Below, one piece after another: positions 1 through 11,077 of a stretch of DNA of 64,000 nucleotides. The stretch is from Synechococcus sp. PCC 6312. GTDB lineage: Bacteria > Cyanobacteriota > Cyanobacteriia > Thermosynechococcales > Thermosynechococcaceae. Each line of letters begins with the position of its first letter. The stretch's first letter is position 1. The notes beneath the pieces are model-generated. The model saw nothing but the letters and a program-made list of their open reading frames with translations. It was not told where the DNA came from and did not search any database. A program made the position numbers and the translations under genes. The stretch is from contig NC_019680.1 of the NCBI RefSeq assembly GCF_000316685.1, positions 2,923,407-2,987,406 on the forward strand. The letters are read 5' to 3'.

Positions 1-1
1 C

Positions 2-901
2 CTCCGGCCTGGAACAACGGCCCTCGCTGCCGGATTTCCCTGTGTCTGTATTTTTGTGAATGATTATCTGAATCGCCAGGCCCTCGAACGATTAAAACAG
101 GGGGGAACCACTCTGATTGCCTTACGCAGTGCTGGATTTAATCATGTGGATTTAGCGGCGGCGGCCGAATTGGGCATGACGGTGGTGCGAGTCCCAGCTT
201 ATTCCCCCTATGCGGTGGCTGAGCATACTGTGGGCTTAATTCTTGCCTTGAATCGTCACATCCATCGGGCCTTTAACCGAGTCCGAGAGGGAAATTTTGC
301 CCTCAATGGCCTAATGGGATTTGATCTACATGGCACAACCGTTGGGATTGTTGGGACGGGAAAAATTGGCTTAATCGTAGCCCAAATTTTAGGACAGGGT
401 TTTGGGTGTAATATTCTGGCCTATGACCTCTATCCCAACCCGGAACTCGAAACCATCGGCGGGCGCTATGTGGATATTCTCTCGCTTGCAGCCCAGGCCG
501 ATATTATTGCTCTCCACTGTCCCTTAACCCCAGAAACCCATCATCTGATTGATGCAAAAGCCATTGAATATATGAAACCGGGAGTGATGATTGTCAATAC
601 CAGCCGGGGAGCTTTGATTGATGCCGCAGCCATGATTGGGGGCTTAAAATCTGGCAAAATTGGCTACCTGGGCCTGGATGTCTATGAGGGCGAGGAAGAA
701 CTCTTTTTTGAGGATTTTTCCAACGAGGTGATTCATGATGATGTCTTCCAACGGTTATTGACCTTTCCCAATGTGTTGATCACGGGGCACCAGGCCTTTT
801 TCACCCGTAATGCGATGGTCAGTATTGCCGAAACTACACTCCAGAATATTAGTGATATTGAACAGGGGCGGGCCTGTGCCAACCTGGTGACAATCTCATA
901 A
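2..901 (+). CDS. 2-hydroxyacid dehydrogenase (D-lactate dehydrogenase type), 5' end outside window
   Basis: NAD-dependent D-2-hydroxyacid dehydrogenase, most like D-lactate dehydrogenase, which interconverts pyruvate and D-lactate in the cytoplasm. The frame is open to the left edge, and the residues before the first GTG (position 56) read like the family ([12 protein letters not shown]), so the gene starts upstream of the window. Visible signatures are [12 protein letters not shown], the nucleotide-binding stretch [13 protein letters not shown], the [12 protein letters not shown] segment and the catalytic histidine in TGHQAFFT. About 300 residues are present of the usual 330 or so. It ends at TAA 899-901, and about 160 bp of apparently non-coding sequence follow. 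Substrate choice between lactate and other 2-hydroxyacids cannot be settled from sequence alone. Confidence 0.9.
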   Translation, partial: LRPGTTALAAGFPCVCIFVNDYLNRQALERLKQGGTTLIALRSAGFNHVDLAAAAELGMTVVRVPAYSPYAVAEHTVGLILALNRHIHRAFNRVREGNFALNGLMGFDLHGTTVGIVGTGKIGLIVAQILGQGFGCNILAYDLYPNPELETIGGRYVDILSLAAQADIIALHCPLTPETHHLIDAKAIEYMKPGVMIVNTSRGALIDAAAMIGGLKSGKIGYLGLDVYEGEEELFFEDFSNEVIHDDVFQRLLTFPNVLITGHQAFFTRNAMVSIAETTLQNISDIEQGRACANLVTIS

Positions 902-1061
902 TCGAAAGCGTTCATTCCCTTGGCCTGCGGACAAACCCTATCCGGGTGGGGGGGATTACTGCAATTCCTTAACATTGAGTGGTTACTTGATCTAAATTGA
1001 TAGGATAGTTAATTAATCCTTATTGTTTTGGCTAGATGAAGTCATCCTGGATATTAGTTAA

Positions 1062-1355
1062 ATGTCTATGAATCCTGGGTTTGCGGTGATCATGTCTGAG
1101 GTATGGTTTTGGTTAGCCTGGGTGCAGCCGCTCTTGACTCCCCTATGTTTTCTAGTTGCTTGGTCATTTTTAGGACTCCTGGCCTGGAATGCTTGGCAAT
1201 TTTGGCAAGAGGGGATGCTTGTCGCTAAGCGAATGCACCAAATTCCCTGTAGTCAATGCCGGTTTTTCTGCGCTGACTACCGTTTGAAGTGTGCGCTTCA
1301 TCCCCACCAGGCCGCGACAGAATCGGCTATTTATTGTGTTGACTTTCAAAAATAA
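1062..1355 (+). CDS. Conserved hypothetical small membrane protein with Cys cluster
   Basis: A 97-residue protein of unknown function. A hydrophobic segment at about residues 15-45 (WFWLAWVQPLLTPLCFLV and following) predicts one or two membrane helices. The C-terminal part is soluble and cysteine rich, with CSQCRFFC, then KCALHP and IYCVDF, five cysteines and histidines spaced as in small metal-binding or redox proteins. ATG codons lie at 1062, 1068 and 1092; the first is used here, and no strong ribosome site decides between them. It lies between a dehydrogenase and an FHA gene on the same strand, with gaps of 160 and 79 bp, so a shared operon is uncertain. No function is assigned. Confidence 0.6.
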   Translation: MSMNPGFAVIMSEVWFWLAWVQPLLTPLCFLVAWSFLGLLAWNAWQFWQEGMLVAKRMHQIPCSQCRFFCADYRLKCALHPHQAATESAIYCVDFQK

Positions 1356-1434
1356 GGGGTGGCGGATCTGCTGCTCCGGTTCCTGATTGATGTTGATGAC
1401 TTGCCCCCCTTGAATAGTTGGTTGTTGACCCATT

Positions 1435-2349
1435 GTGCCTAGAAACTTTCCCCAATTAGTCGTTTATACCAATGGCGGTCATTATGTTGCTCCCCTTGAT
1501 CAAGGCACGGCCTGGACTTTGGGGCGGGGTAAAGACTGTCAAGTCGTTTTGTCTGATCGGTGGGTCTCTCGCCGCCATGCTTTAGTCCAAAGACTCGAAA
1601 ATGGTGATTATTATCTCATCGATCTCGGTAGTCGTAATGGCTGCACTCTCAATAACAGCAAAATCACAGTCCCAACACTCCTGAAAACAGGTGACCGCAT
1701 TGCCTTGGGTAAAACCTTTGTCGAATTTCGGGCAGCTCAGGCCCAAACCACCATTCCGCCCCAAGCCGATAGCCCAATTGATACCTTACCGGATGCCGCC
1801 AAAATTCGGCCCGTGGTTTTGATTATTCAGGAGTACACTAACCAAAGTCATCTCTGGCGCGATTTACTGGTATCTCAGGATATTAATGTCATTGTTGAGT
1901 CCGGTAAAATCAATGTCCGCCAAGTCCTTCAGGATTTTATGGTGATGGTGCAGTCCCATCCGGGCATTGTCATGTTGGATACGCGGGCTGAACTTCCCGA
2001 TGTCAGCCATCTTTTACGCTGGTGCTATCAACAATCCCCCCAACTCAGAATTATTTTGATTGATAGCCATGACCGTATTGTTTCCGCAGAGAAAAGGAAC
2101 TGGGCCCGTCAACAACGAGTCTTAGGGTGTTTACCAGCCTTACCTGAGGATAATTTCACGGTCTATAGTGCCGAGATTGAGCAAATGATGAAGCAAATTT
2201 TACGAGTCTTGGCCTGGGGGCCGGTGCGGCGGGAAAAATTAGCCACAACCCTTTTAGATTTACAAATGGCGGTCATTGCTGACGATACCCCTTCGCAGTG
2301 GTTAGGGGAATTTGTAGTCAGCCCCGGCAATGTGCAACACCCCTCCTAG
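1435..2349 (+). CDS. FHA-domain protein with receiver-like C-terminal domain
   Basis: A 304-residue cytoplasmic signalling protein. Residues about 8-100 form a forkhead-associated domain, a phosphothreonine-binding fold; its hallmarks are LGRGKDCQVVLSD, SRRHA and GSRNGCTLNN. After a proline-rich linker, residues about 125-270 look like a receiver-type alpha/beta domain (VVLIIQEYTNQ, then GIVMLDTRAELPD, then LRIILIDSHD). I do not see the full set of receiver phosphorylation residues, so it may be a pseudo-receiver. The start is GTG at 1435. The gene ends 32 bp before the methyltransferase start, so the two may be co-transcribed. The FHA partner protein is unknown. Confidence 0.75.
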   Translation: MPRNFPQLVVYTNGGHYVAPLDQGTAWTLGRGKDCQVVLSDRWVSRRHALVQRLENGDYYLIDLGSRNGCTLNNSKITVPTLLKTGDRIALGKTFVEFRAAQAQTTIPPQADSPIDTLPDAAKIRPVVLIIQEYTNQSHLWRDLLVSQDINVIVESGKINVRQVLQDFMVMVQSHPGIVMLDTRAELPDVSHLLRWCYQQSPQLRIILIDSHDRIVSAEKRNWARQQRVLGCLPALPEDNFTVYSAEIEQMMKQILRVLAWGPVRREKLATTLLDLQMAVIADDTPSQWLGEFVVSPGNVQHPS

Positions 2350-2381
2350 CCCACTTGGTTCAATGTCACCCCTGTAGGTTA

Positions 2382-3599
2382 ATGTTTCCCATCATGGCTG
2401 ATCCAGTTACTGCTGCGGTTCAAAAGCTCTACGATACCTATCCCTTTCCGCCGGAGCCACTTTCGGATCAACCGCCTCCCGGTTATAACTGGCGCTGGAG
2501 TTGGCCCGCTGCCTATAGTTTTTGCACCGGACGCGCCCCTACAACTCAGGCTGTAAAAATTCTTGATGCGGGCTGTGGCACGGGGGTTGGCACTGAATAT
2601 CTGGCCTATCTCAACCCCAAAGCCCAGATTACGGCCGTTGACTTAAGCCAAGGCGCGCTCACCATTGCCCAGGAACGGATTTATCGCCTGGGAGCTAAGA
2701 ACGTTACCTTTCACCAGGCCAGCTTGCTAGATAATGCCCTCGATCTGCCTGGCCCGTTTGATTTAATTAATTGCGTGGGGGTTTTACATCATTTACGGGA
2801 TCCGGATCGGGGCCTGGCTAACTTGGCGAAACAATTGGGGCCGGGGGGTATTTTTCATATCTTTGTCTATGGCGAATTGGGCCGCTGGGAAATTAAGCTC
2901 ATGCAGGAAGCGATTCAGATTCTCCAAGGGGATCAACGGGGTGACTATACCGATGGGGTGCAACTGGGCCGCCAAATTTTTGCTGCACTGCCCGATCAAA
3001 ACCGCCTCAAACAACGGGAAACGGAACGCTGGGCGATGGAAAATGTCCGCGATGAATGCTTTGCCGATATGTATGTCCATCCCCAGGAAATTGACTATAC
3101 CATTCCCTCTTTGTTTGCCTGGCTGGAGACTACGGATCTGGAGTTTCTGGGTTTTTCTAATCCGGCGATTTGGCGACTGGAGCGGGTCTTGGGTGACAAT
3201 CCGGAATTACTTGCACGGGCCGCCCATCTCTCTCCAAAAGAAAAATATCGCCTGATTGAATTATTAGACCCCAGCAGCATGACCCATTATGAATTTTTCC
3301 TCGGCCGCCCCCCGTTGCCCAACTATACCTGGACAGACCCCCGTGAGCTTTTAGGGGCGACTCCTAGCCTACATCCCTGTTTAGATGGTTGGCCTGGTAA
3401 TTGTTTATTTAATGGTTTTTATGAACTGATTCACCTGACAGATCCAGAAATGACATTTCTCCAGGCCTGTCAAGAAAACCAAACCCAATCTGTTCAAGCA
3501 CTCCTTCCCGCCAGCAGCCTGACTCTGGCCGAAGTCTATTCCCTCTGGCAACGACAACTGATTCTTCTCACACCCCATGCTGGATCAACTAAGGAATAA
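2382..3599 (+). CDS. Class I SAM-dependent methyltransferase
   Basis: A roughly 405-residue methyltransferase with a Rossmann-type SAM-binding domain in its N-terminal half. Motif I is ILDAGCGTGVGTEYLA, followed by the acidic AVDLSQ and the post-motif LINCVGVLHHL. The opening TAAVQKLYDTYPFPPEPL resembles a cyanobacterial and proteobacterial methyltransferase group with a YPFPPEP signature. The long C-terminal region (FLGRPPLPNYTW and beyond) is helical and of unknown role. ATG 2382 is chosen because GTAGG lies just upstream; ATG 2394 is an alternative, and the frame stays open to 2298 inside the FHA gene. The substrate is unknown. Confidence 0.8.
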   Translation: MFPIMADPVTAAVQKLYDTYPFPPEPLSDQPPPGYNWRWSWPAAYSFCTGRAPTTQAVKILDAGCGTGVGTEYLAYLNPKAQITAVDLSQGALTIAQERIYRLGAKNVTFHQASLLDNALDLPGPFDLINCVGVLHHLRDPDRGLANLAKQLGPGGIFHIFVYGELGRWEIKLMQEAIQILQGDQRGDYTDGVQLGRQIFAALPDQNRLKQRETERWAMENVRDECFADMYVHPQEIDYTIPSLFAWLETTDLEFLGFSNPAIWRLERVLGDNPELLARAAHLSPKEKYRLIELLDPSSMTHYEFFLGRPPLPNYTWTDPRELLGATPSLHPCLDGWPGNCLFNGFYELIHLTDPEMTFLQACQENQTQSVQALLPASSLTLAEVYSLWQRQLILLTPHAGSTKE

Positions 3600-3671
3600 T
3601 GCAACCTGCTATCTTAGTTTGGGGTTGTTGGGGCTAACCTAAATTCACCTCAATCATCCTCACGGTTGTAA

Positions 3672-4959
<1,288 letters not shown>

Positions 4960-5087
4960 AATCCCAATTACTGCACTGCAAAATCCCTATATTGCCACAG
5001 GTTAGGCGGATCAATTCTCTGACTCGGTATTTCTGGGTGATAGCAAACCGAAACAGAATAGACAACGCTCTGAGGAAAAATAAGTTT

Positions 5088-6137
5088 CTATGAGAGCCGA
5101 GTCACATTTTTAAAGGCCATGACAATTAGGGAATCTTGGGCTTCTAAATGCTGAAAGGAACTATGTCGGGGATTAAGTAAGATTTCCCCATTACCCCGCT
5201 TAACGCCTAACAGCAAGACTGGGTTTTCAGGATGTTTGCGGCTGTATTGATTAATCCATTGACTGAGTTCTTCAAAGGTTTTGCCGATCAGTTGGGATGG
5301 ATAGCGATCCGGATCAATAAAATAAAACTCGTTTGTGTCCTCGGAATAGGTTAATAACTGTTGATAAACCACAGACATATTCTTAAATAAGGCACTTTGG
5401 GCAATAATTCCCGAACTGTATTCCCGAGCCGAGATAATTTCATCAACCCCTGCTTCTTTGAGATGTCGCTGTCGATCTAAATTGACTAACTCGGCAACTA
5501 CATGGATATGTTGCTCCAGGCCTGGGGCTTCTTCTAAATGTTTAATCGCCAGGGCAATCAAGGCATTTTTTGCATCGGGGCTTTCACTGTCTTCATCCGC
5601 TAAGAGAATCACCGACTTGGCCTGGGTAGCCCCATATTTAGCTAAGGTGGCGTGATGAGTCGGGTCGGCCTGGATTAGGTAAATATCTGAGCGAGTTTGT
5701 AGATCTTCGGGGAGTTTCACATCTGCCGTGGAAATAATCACAATCTCCCGCTGATGTTGTTTATTAGCTTCAATCAGTTGCTGCAGAATGGCCACCGCCT
5801 TGAGATTCCAATTACAGATAATAATATGATCCTGAAATTGCTTCATTATTGTTTTCCTCTGCAACGAGCGCATCACAAAAAACGATGAAACCCGACCAAT
5901 CACTGCCCCAAAAACAAACGTCCCAAAGATAAATAAGAGCAACTGCAAAACTTGCCCAGTTAGGGTCTTCGGTCGGTCTGGATATTCTCCTAGAAGCGTG
6001 ATAATGACATTTTCTAGGAGTTCCCAGGCCTGGTCTTGTGAAGTTGCCCCCTCTGTCCACAGCAATAATCCCACCAGGCCAACCAGGCCCAAGCCCACGA
6101 TTGCGACTAACAGAAATTGCCAGCGAGGACGAAACAT
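5088..6137 (-). CDS. Potassium-channel-like protein with RCK (TrkA-N) domain
   Basis: A 349-residue membrane protein. Two hydrophobic segments (about residues 9-28 and 62-92) flank a short pore-loop-like stretch containing LLGEYPDRPKTL. The cytoplasmic part begins HIIICNWNLKAVAIL, a TrkA-N/RCK nucleotide-binding Rossmann domain like those that gate MthK-type channels, with IQADPTHHATLAKYGA and LADEDSESPDAKNA. A second RCK half follows to the C-terminus. The usual potassium filter GYGD is replaced by GEYPD, so ion selectivity is uncertain. It may be a single gene or share a transcript with mtnP, whose stop lies 33 bp upstream of this start. Confidence 0.75.
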   Translation of the reverse strand: MFRPRWQFLLVAIVGLGLVGLVGLLLWTEGATSQDQAWELLENVIITLLGEYPDRPKTLTGQVLQLLLFIFGTFVFGAVIGRVSSFFVMRSLQRKTIMKQFQDHIIICNWNLKAVAILQQLIEANKQHQREIVIISTADVKLPEDLQTRSDIYLIQADPTHHATLAKYGATQAKSVILLADEDSESPDAKNALIALAIKHLEEAPGLEQHIHVVAELVNLDRQRHLKEAGVDEIISAREYSSGIIAQSALFKNMSVVYQQLLTYSEDTNEFYFIDPDRYPSQLIGKTFEELSQWINQYSRKHPENPVLLLGVKRGNGEILLNPRHSSFQHLEAQDSLIVMAFKNVTRLS

Positions 6138-6170
6138 CAGGGTAGATGAATTTTAGAGAATTAAACTGAC

Positions 6171-7043
6171 TTAAAGATAGGGCTTGAGAAGAATACCCAA
6201 TTTCTCCTTGGTGGCCGCCGGAACTTTATCCAACGGGGTGAGAATGGCATGGCGCAGGGCTTTGTGAGCTTTAGACTCTGGGGGATGAGCGGTTAATTTA
6301 GCCACCGTGGCCTGGATCACGCTTTGGGCATTCGCGGCATTCCGATGCAGATTGCCAATAATCATTTCTACGGTGACACTGTCATGTTCCGGATGCCAAC
6401 AGTCATAATCCGTGGCTAGAGCTAAGGTTGCGTAGGCAATTTCTGCTTCTCGAGCTAGTTTTGCTTCGGGTAAGTTGGTCATTCCAATGACAGTTCCGCC
6501 CCAACTCCGATAGAGTTTTGATTCCGCCAGAGTTGAGAATGCTGGCCCTTCCATACAGACATAGGTACCGCCTCGATGCAACGTCACTTCAGGCAAATTC
6601 AACTCGGCAATGGCATCTCCTAACACCTGGGCTAAGGCTGGACAAATAGGATCTGCAAAGCCAATATGGGCCACAATTCCATCGCCGAAAAAGGTAGAAA
6701 CTCGGCTGCGGGTGCGGTCAATAAACTGCTCTGGTAAGACCATATCCAGAGGTTTAACTTCTTCTTGGAGAGAACCCACCGCCGAAGCCGAGATGATGTA
6801 CTTCACCCCCAGGGTTTTCAGGGCATAGATATTGGCCCGATAGGGAACTTCTGTAGGGAGTAAATGGTGATTGCGGCCATGACGAGCTAAAAAGGCAACT
6901 TTGGCATCATTGAGAGTCCCGACAATCAAGGCATCAGAGGTGGGGCCAAAGGGAGTATCAATCGTCACTTCTTCCACATTTTGGAGGGCTGCCATTTTGT
7001 ATAAGCCACTGCCACCAATAATCCCAATGGATACATGTGCCAT
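6171..7043 (-). CDS. mtnP: S-methyl-5'-thioadenosine phosphorylase
   Basis: Phosphorolytically cleaves 5'-methylthioadenosine to adenine and methylthioribose-1-phosphate, the first step of methionine salvage. The 290-residue protein has the purine phosphorylase family-2 fold: [11 protein letters not shown] at the N-terminus with the phosphate-binding loop, [32 protein letters not shown] in the substrate pocket, and [16 protein letters not shown]. Length and spacing are typical. ATG 7043 is preceded at a short distance by AAGGAA on the minus strand. It is divergent from acnB with a 190-bp shared upstream region. Confidence 0.93.
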   Translation of the reverse strand: MAHVSIGIIGGSGLYKMAALQNVEEVTIDTPFGPTSDALIVGTLNDAKVAFLARHGRNHHLLPTEVPYRANIYALKTLGVKYIISASAVGSLQEEVKPLDMVLPEQFIDRTRSRVSTFFGDGIVAHIGFADPICPALAQVLGDAIAELNLPEVTLHRGGTYVCMEGPAFSTLAESKLYRSWGGTVIGMTNLPEAKLAREAEIAYATLALATDYDCWHPEHDSVTVEMIIGNLHRNAANAQSVIQATVAKLTAHPPESKAHKALRHAILTPLDKVPAATKEKLGILLKPYL

Positions 7044-7233
7044 GATGAGTTTCCTTGATAATGTCTGACGCTGAACTACCGCAAATTATACGGCTTTCCT
7101 TTCCCGCTTCTTTGACCAGGCCGATTGCAACCTAGGCTACAGTTTGCCCCTCAGAGAGATGTCGTACTCTGGAAAGTAGGGCCTGGTTTGACTAGGTGGT
7201 TGAAGATTATCGCGTCCTTGAGAGAGGTTGGTT

Positions 7234-9837
7234 GTGGAAAATTTCGATGTTTTGGCAGTTTATCGGCAACATACAGCAGAACGGGCTGAGTTAGGTATTC
7301 CCCCGTTGCCCCTGACCGCTGAACAAACCTCCCAGGCCTGTGAACTCCTCAAATCTCCCCCAGCCGATGACGCTGATTACCTGTTGCATTTAATTCGGGA
7401 TCGAGTTCCTCCCGGTGTGGATCAGGCCGCCTATGTCAAAGCCGGATTTTTAACCGGGATTGCTAAAGGTGAATTTTCTAGCCCGTTGATTAGTCCCAAA
7501 TATGCCGTTGAACTCCTGGGAACCATGCTGGGCGGCTATAACGTTCATTCGTTGGTGGAATTACTTAAGTCCGAAGATGTTGAATTGGCCACCACCGCCA
7601 TGACGGCTCTGAGTAAAACCTTGCTAGTCTATGATGCCCTCCATGATGTCCAAGAATTAGCCGCCAGTGGGAATCATTTTGCTCAAGAACTACTCCAGGC
7701 CTGGGCAGATGCCACATGGTTTACCAGTCGGCCCCAACTCCCGGAAGCCATAACCGTCACCGTCTTCAAAGTCCCCGGCGAAACCAATACGGATGATCTC
7801 TCTCCCGCCCCTCTAGCCACAACTCGCCCGGATATTCCCCTCCACGCCACAGTGATGTTGGAAAGCCGCCAATCGGGAAGTTTAGACACCATTGCGGAAC
7901 TGAAAAAATTGGGGCATCCGGTGGCCTATGTGGGTGATGTGGTCGGAACTGGCTCTTCCCGCAAATCAGCGACTAACTCTGTTCTCTGGCATACGGGGGA
8001 TGATATTCCCTTTGTCCCCAATAAACGCACCGGCGGCTACTGCTTAGGCGGAAAAATTGCCCCGATTTTCTTTAACACCATGGAAGATTCCGGGGCCTTG
8101 CCGATTGAGTGCGATGTCACCCAGATGAACACCGGCGATGCAATCACGATTTATCCGTACCAAGGTGAGATCAAAAATGCGGCGGGCGAGGTGATTTCCA
8201 CGTTCCAACTCAAACCTGACACCATTCTCGATGAAGTCCGGGCCGGGGGGCGGATTCCGTTGTTGATTGGGCGCACTCTCACCGATAAAGTCCGGGCTGC
8301 CATGGGGTTAGAGCCAAGTCCTGTCTTTACCCGGCCTGGGATTCCGGCAACCGTGACTCACGGGTTTACCTTGGCGCAAAAAATGGTCGGACAGGCCTGT
8401 GGATTGCCAGGAGTATTACCCGGAACCTATTGCGAACCCGTGATGACGACTGTTGGCTCTCAAGATACAACCGGGCCGATGACGCGGGATGAACTGAAAG
8501 AGTTGGCCTGTTTGGGGTTTGGGGCTGATTTGGTGATGCAGAGTTTTTGCCATACTGCCGCCTATCCGAAGCCTGTGGATATTACCACCCATAAAGATTT
8601 ACCGGATTTTATTAATTCCCGTGGGGGTGTCTCGCTCCGGCCTGGGGATGGGATTATTCACTCCTGGCTGAATCGGATGTTGTTGCCGGATACGGTCGGG
8701 ACGGGTGGCGATTCTCATACGCGGTTTCCTTTGGGGATTTCCTTTCCAGCGGGTTCGGGGTTGGTGGCTTTTGCAGCAGCCTTGGGAGTCATGCCCTTGG
8801 ATATGCCGGAGTCGGTCTTGGTGCGGTTTAAGGGACAGTTACAACCAGGCGTGACATTGCGGGATATTGTCAATGCGATTCCCTATGTGGCGATGCAGCA
8901 GGGCAAGTTAACAGTGGCCAAGGAAAACAAAATCAATGTCTATTCCGGCAAAATCATTGAAATGGAAGGCCTCCCCGATTTGCAGTTGGAACAGGCCTTT
9001 GAGTTGACGGATGCCACAGCGGAACGGTCAGCCGCCGGATGCACCATCAAACTCAGTGAAGAAACCGTTGCCACCTATTTACGCTCCAATGTGGCCCTGT
9101 TGAAAAACATGGTGGCCCGAGGTTATGGCGATGCCCGAACGATTCTGCGACGGGTGAAGAAAATGGAAGAGTGGCTGGCGAATCCAGTTTTACTTTCTGC
9201 GGATCCCGATGCCGTTTATGCCGATGTGATTGAGGTGGATTTAGACCAAATTAAAGAACCCATCGTGGCGGCTCCCAACGACCCCGACAATATCAAGTTG
9301 ATGTCGGAATGTGCGGGTGATCCAATCCATGAGGTGTTTATTGGCTCCTGCATGACAAATATTGGTCACTATCGGGCAGCGGCGAAAGTGTTGGAAGGCG
9401 AGGGTGCGTGTAAGGTGCGGCTGTGGATTGCTCCCCCGACTCGGATGGATGAACAACAACTGAAGGAAGAAGGCTACTATGCCACGTTTGCAGCAGCGGG
9501 GGCGCGGTTAGAAATGCCGGGATGTTCGCTCTGTATGGGAAATCAGGCCAGGGTGGCAGATGGAGTCACAGTCTTTTCCACGTCAACCCGGAACTTTAAC
9601 AATCGCATGGGCAAAGGCGCACAGGTTTATCTCGGTTCGGCAGAGTTGGCGGCGGTTTGTGCGTTGTTGGGGCGGATTCCAACGGTGGAGGAGTATCTAA
9701 ACATCGTCACCAAGAAAATTGATCCCTTAGCCGCTGACCTCTATCGCTATTTATACTTTGATCAGGTGGCTGGTTTTGAGGATGAAGGGCGATTGATTTC
9801 GGCTGAGGAGGAGTCTAAGTTATTGGCTTCAGTTTAG
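7234..9837 (+). CDS. acnB: Aconitate hydratase B
   Basis: Bifunctional aconitase B isomerises citrate to isocitrate through cis-aconitate with a [4Fe-4S] cluster. The product is 867 residues, the normal AcnB size. The N-terminal HEAT-like domain (about 1-160) is followed by the swivel domain and the core domain. Cluster ligands are visible as CHTAA, then CMTNIGHYRAA and CSLCMGNQARV. GTG 7234 is chosen because AGAGAGG (7221-7227) gives a 6-nt spacer; a TTG at 7228 would touch that site. It is a probable single-gene unit, divergent from mtnP. Confidence 0.95.
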   Translation: MENFDVLAVYRQHTAERAELGIPPLPLTAEQTSQACELLKSPPADDADYLLHLIRDRVPPGVDQAAYVKAGFLTGIAKGEFSSPLISPKYAVELLGTMLGGYNVHSLVELLKSEDVELATTAMTALSKTLLVYDALHDVQELAASGNHFAQELLQAWADATWFTSRPQLPEAITVTVFKVPGETNTDDLSPAPLATTRPDIPLHATVMLESRQSGSLDTIAELKKLGHPVAYVGDVVGTGSSRKSATNSVLWHTGDDIPFVPNKRTGGYCLGGKIAPIFFNTMEDSGALPIECDVTQMNTGDAITIYPYQGEIKNAAGEVISTFQLKPDTILDEVRAGGRIPLLIGRTLTDKVRAAMGLEPSPVFTRPGIPATVTHGFTLAQKMVGQACGLPGVLPGTYCEPVMTTVGSQDTTGPMTRDELKELACLGFGADLVMQSFCHTAAYPKPVDITTHKDLPDFINSRGGVSLRPGDGIIHSWLNRMLLPDTVGTGGDSHTRFPLGISFPAGSGLVAFAAALGVMPLDMPESVLVRFKGQLQPGVTLRDIVNAIPYVAMQQGKLTVAKENKINVYSGKIIEMEGLPDLQLEQAFELTDATAERSAAGCTIKLSEETVATYLRSNVALLKNMVARGYGDARTILRRVKKMEEWLANPVLLSADPDAVYADVIEVDLDQIKEPIVAAPNDPDNIKLMSECAGDPIHEVFIGSCMTNIGHYRAAAKVLEGEGACKVRLWIAPPTRMDEQQLKEEGYYATFAAAGARLEMPGCSLCMGNQARVADGVTVFSTSTRNFNNRMGKGAQVYLGSAELAAVCALLGRIPTVEEYLNIVTKKIDPLAADLYRYLYFDQVAGFEDEGRLISAEEESKLLASV

Positions 9838-9948
9838 TGACTTTGAATTGTAGTAAAAAGCAATGGGTTCCCTGTTATTCTCTAGACTTTGATTGCGAAA
9901 TACAAATTTCAGTTAGTAATTTTTGTGTAGCTATTTTATTGGCAAATT

Positions 9949-10800
9949 ATGCTTTTCTCACATCGCAATGGATTAAAAGAATACAAAAAAACGATTCAAA
10001 TAAAAAGCGTAGACAAAGAACTTCGTAATTCTCTTTGGACTTTGTTAATAACTCACTATTATTTAGATTTGGTGAATTACAGACAACTCTTATCTAACCA
10101 ACAAAAAAATCATTTGACTATTCTTTTTCTTCAACTATGGACATCTCATTTCAAAGAGCCTCTTGACGAGATGCCTGCACTTGATAAGCACAGTAATAAT
10201 TCTTTTTATCATTACTTGAGAAGCTATTTTTTTAATTGTAATTATGGTGATCTATATGATCTTCTAGAATTTATTGTTAAGAATTCACATCCTGATTTTA
10301 ATGAAGATTTTATTAAAGAAACAAATAAGGCACTAGAAAGAGAAAACTCGGCTTATCGATTTATTGGGAATGAAGTAGTCGAGATAACTTGCAATGAGGA
10401 AATTAATGAAATAGATGATGCCTTGTCCACTCCTTTTTCATCAGTTAAAACCCATCTTCAAACTGCATTACAACTTCTGTCAGACAAAAAGAGACCTGAC
10501 TATAGAAACTCTATAAAGGAATCAATTTCAGCAGTAGAGTCCCTAGTCAGAATTGTTTGCAAAGACGACAATATGATTTTGAGCGATGGCTTAAAACCAA
10601 TTCAAGCGAAGTTAGAAATACATCCGGCGTTAATTAAAGGTCTGGGAGCTATCTATGCATATACTAGTGACGAGAGTGGAGTTCGCCATTCCATTAAAGA
10701 TAGAGATGTCCCAGAGTATGCAGAAGCCAAACTGATGTTGGTAATTTGCTCATCATTTGTAAACTATTTAACTCAAAAAAATGAATTCATGAATGAGTAA
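9949..10800 (+). CDS. AbiJ-like abortive-infection protein with C-terminal HEPN-like domain
   Basis: A 283-residue protein of the AbiJ N-terminal-domain-4 type. It begins MLFSHRNGLKEYKKTIQ and continues DKELRNSLWTLL, which is the characteristic start of that family; AbiJ proteins are phage-abortive-infection factors. The C-terminal part, about residues 165-280, has the SIKESISAVESLVRIV, HPALIKGLGAIYAYTSDE and GVRHS pattern seen in AbiJ-type C-termini, probably a HEPN-like helical RNase domain with R and H in GVRHS. The tract is AT-rich and nearly lacks the CAGGCC motif of the surrounding genes, suggesting recent acquisition. It overlaps the next gene by 8 bp. Phage defence is inference from family and context. 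Confidence 0.7.
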   Translation: MLFSHRNGLKEYKKTIQIKSVDKELRNSLWTLLITHYYLDLVNYRQLLSNQQKNHLTILFLQLWTSHFKEPLDEMPALDKHSNNSFYHYLRSYFFNCNYGDLYDLLEFIVKNSHPDFNEDFIKETNKALERENSAYRFIGNEVVEITCNEEINEIDDALSTPFSSVKTHLQTALQLLSDKKRPDYRNSIKESISAVESLVRIVCKDDNMILSDGLKPIQAKLEIHPALIKGLGAIYAYTSDESGVRHSIKDRDVPEYAEAKLMLVICSSFVNYLTQKNEFMNE

Positions 10801-11077
10801 GTCGATTTTCAATACGTTGCTTAGAGGTTTTATGAGCAGTTCAAATGATACAAATCTAAAGTCCGAGCAATCTGATTCATTGCCAACATCTGTCTTTCCT
10901 GATAAGTTGAGTCTCGTCTTTGAAAGATGTGATCGAATCATCGCATTTGCTGCTGGAGGTGGTTTTGCTGGTGGGCTTATTGCTCAAGTTCCTGGGGCTA
11001 TAGTTGGAGCGTTGTCTGGCGTAGTATTTGGAATTTTTTATAAAAATCATAAACCTGATATATCTAAGGAAACATAA
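10793..11077 (+). CDS. Small glycine-rich membrane protein, partner of AbiJ-like gene
   Basis: A 94-residue unrecognised protein. Its C-terminal third is a glycine-zipper-like hydrophobic segment (FAAGGGFAGGLIAQVPG, then AIVGALSGVVFGIF), predicting one long or two short membrane helices; the first 55 residues are polar. ATG 10793 overlaps the AbiJ-like gene by 8 bp; an in-frame ATG at 10832 is an alternative with a shorter N-terminus. The following gene starts on its stop codon (TAATG), so the three are almost certainly one translated unit. A membrane-acting role alongside the HEPN-like protein is inference. Confidence 0.6.
   Translation: MSKSIFNTLLRGFMSSSNDTNLKSEQSDSLPTSVFPDKLSLVFERCDRIIAFAAGGGFAGGLIAQVPGAIVGALSGVVFGIFYKNHKPDISKET

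Noticed and set aside
2863-3255. 130-aa plus-strand frame inside the methyltransferase gene
   Set aside because: Shadow of the methyltransferase in another frame, with unnatural composition.
9837-10028. 63-aa plus-strand frame at the start of the AbiJ-like gene
   Set aside because: It overlaps the AbiJ start in another frame, has no ribosome site and no recognisable content.
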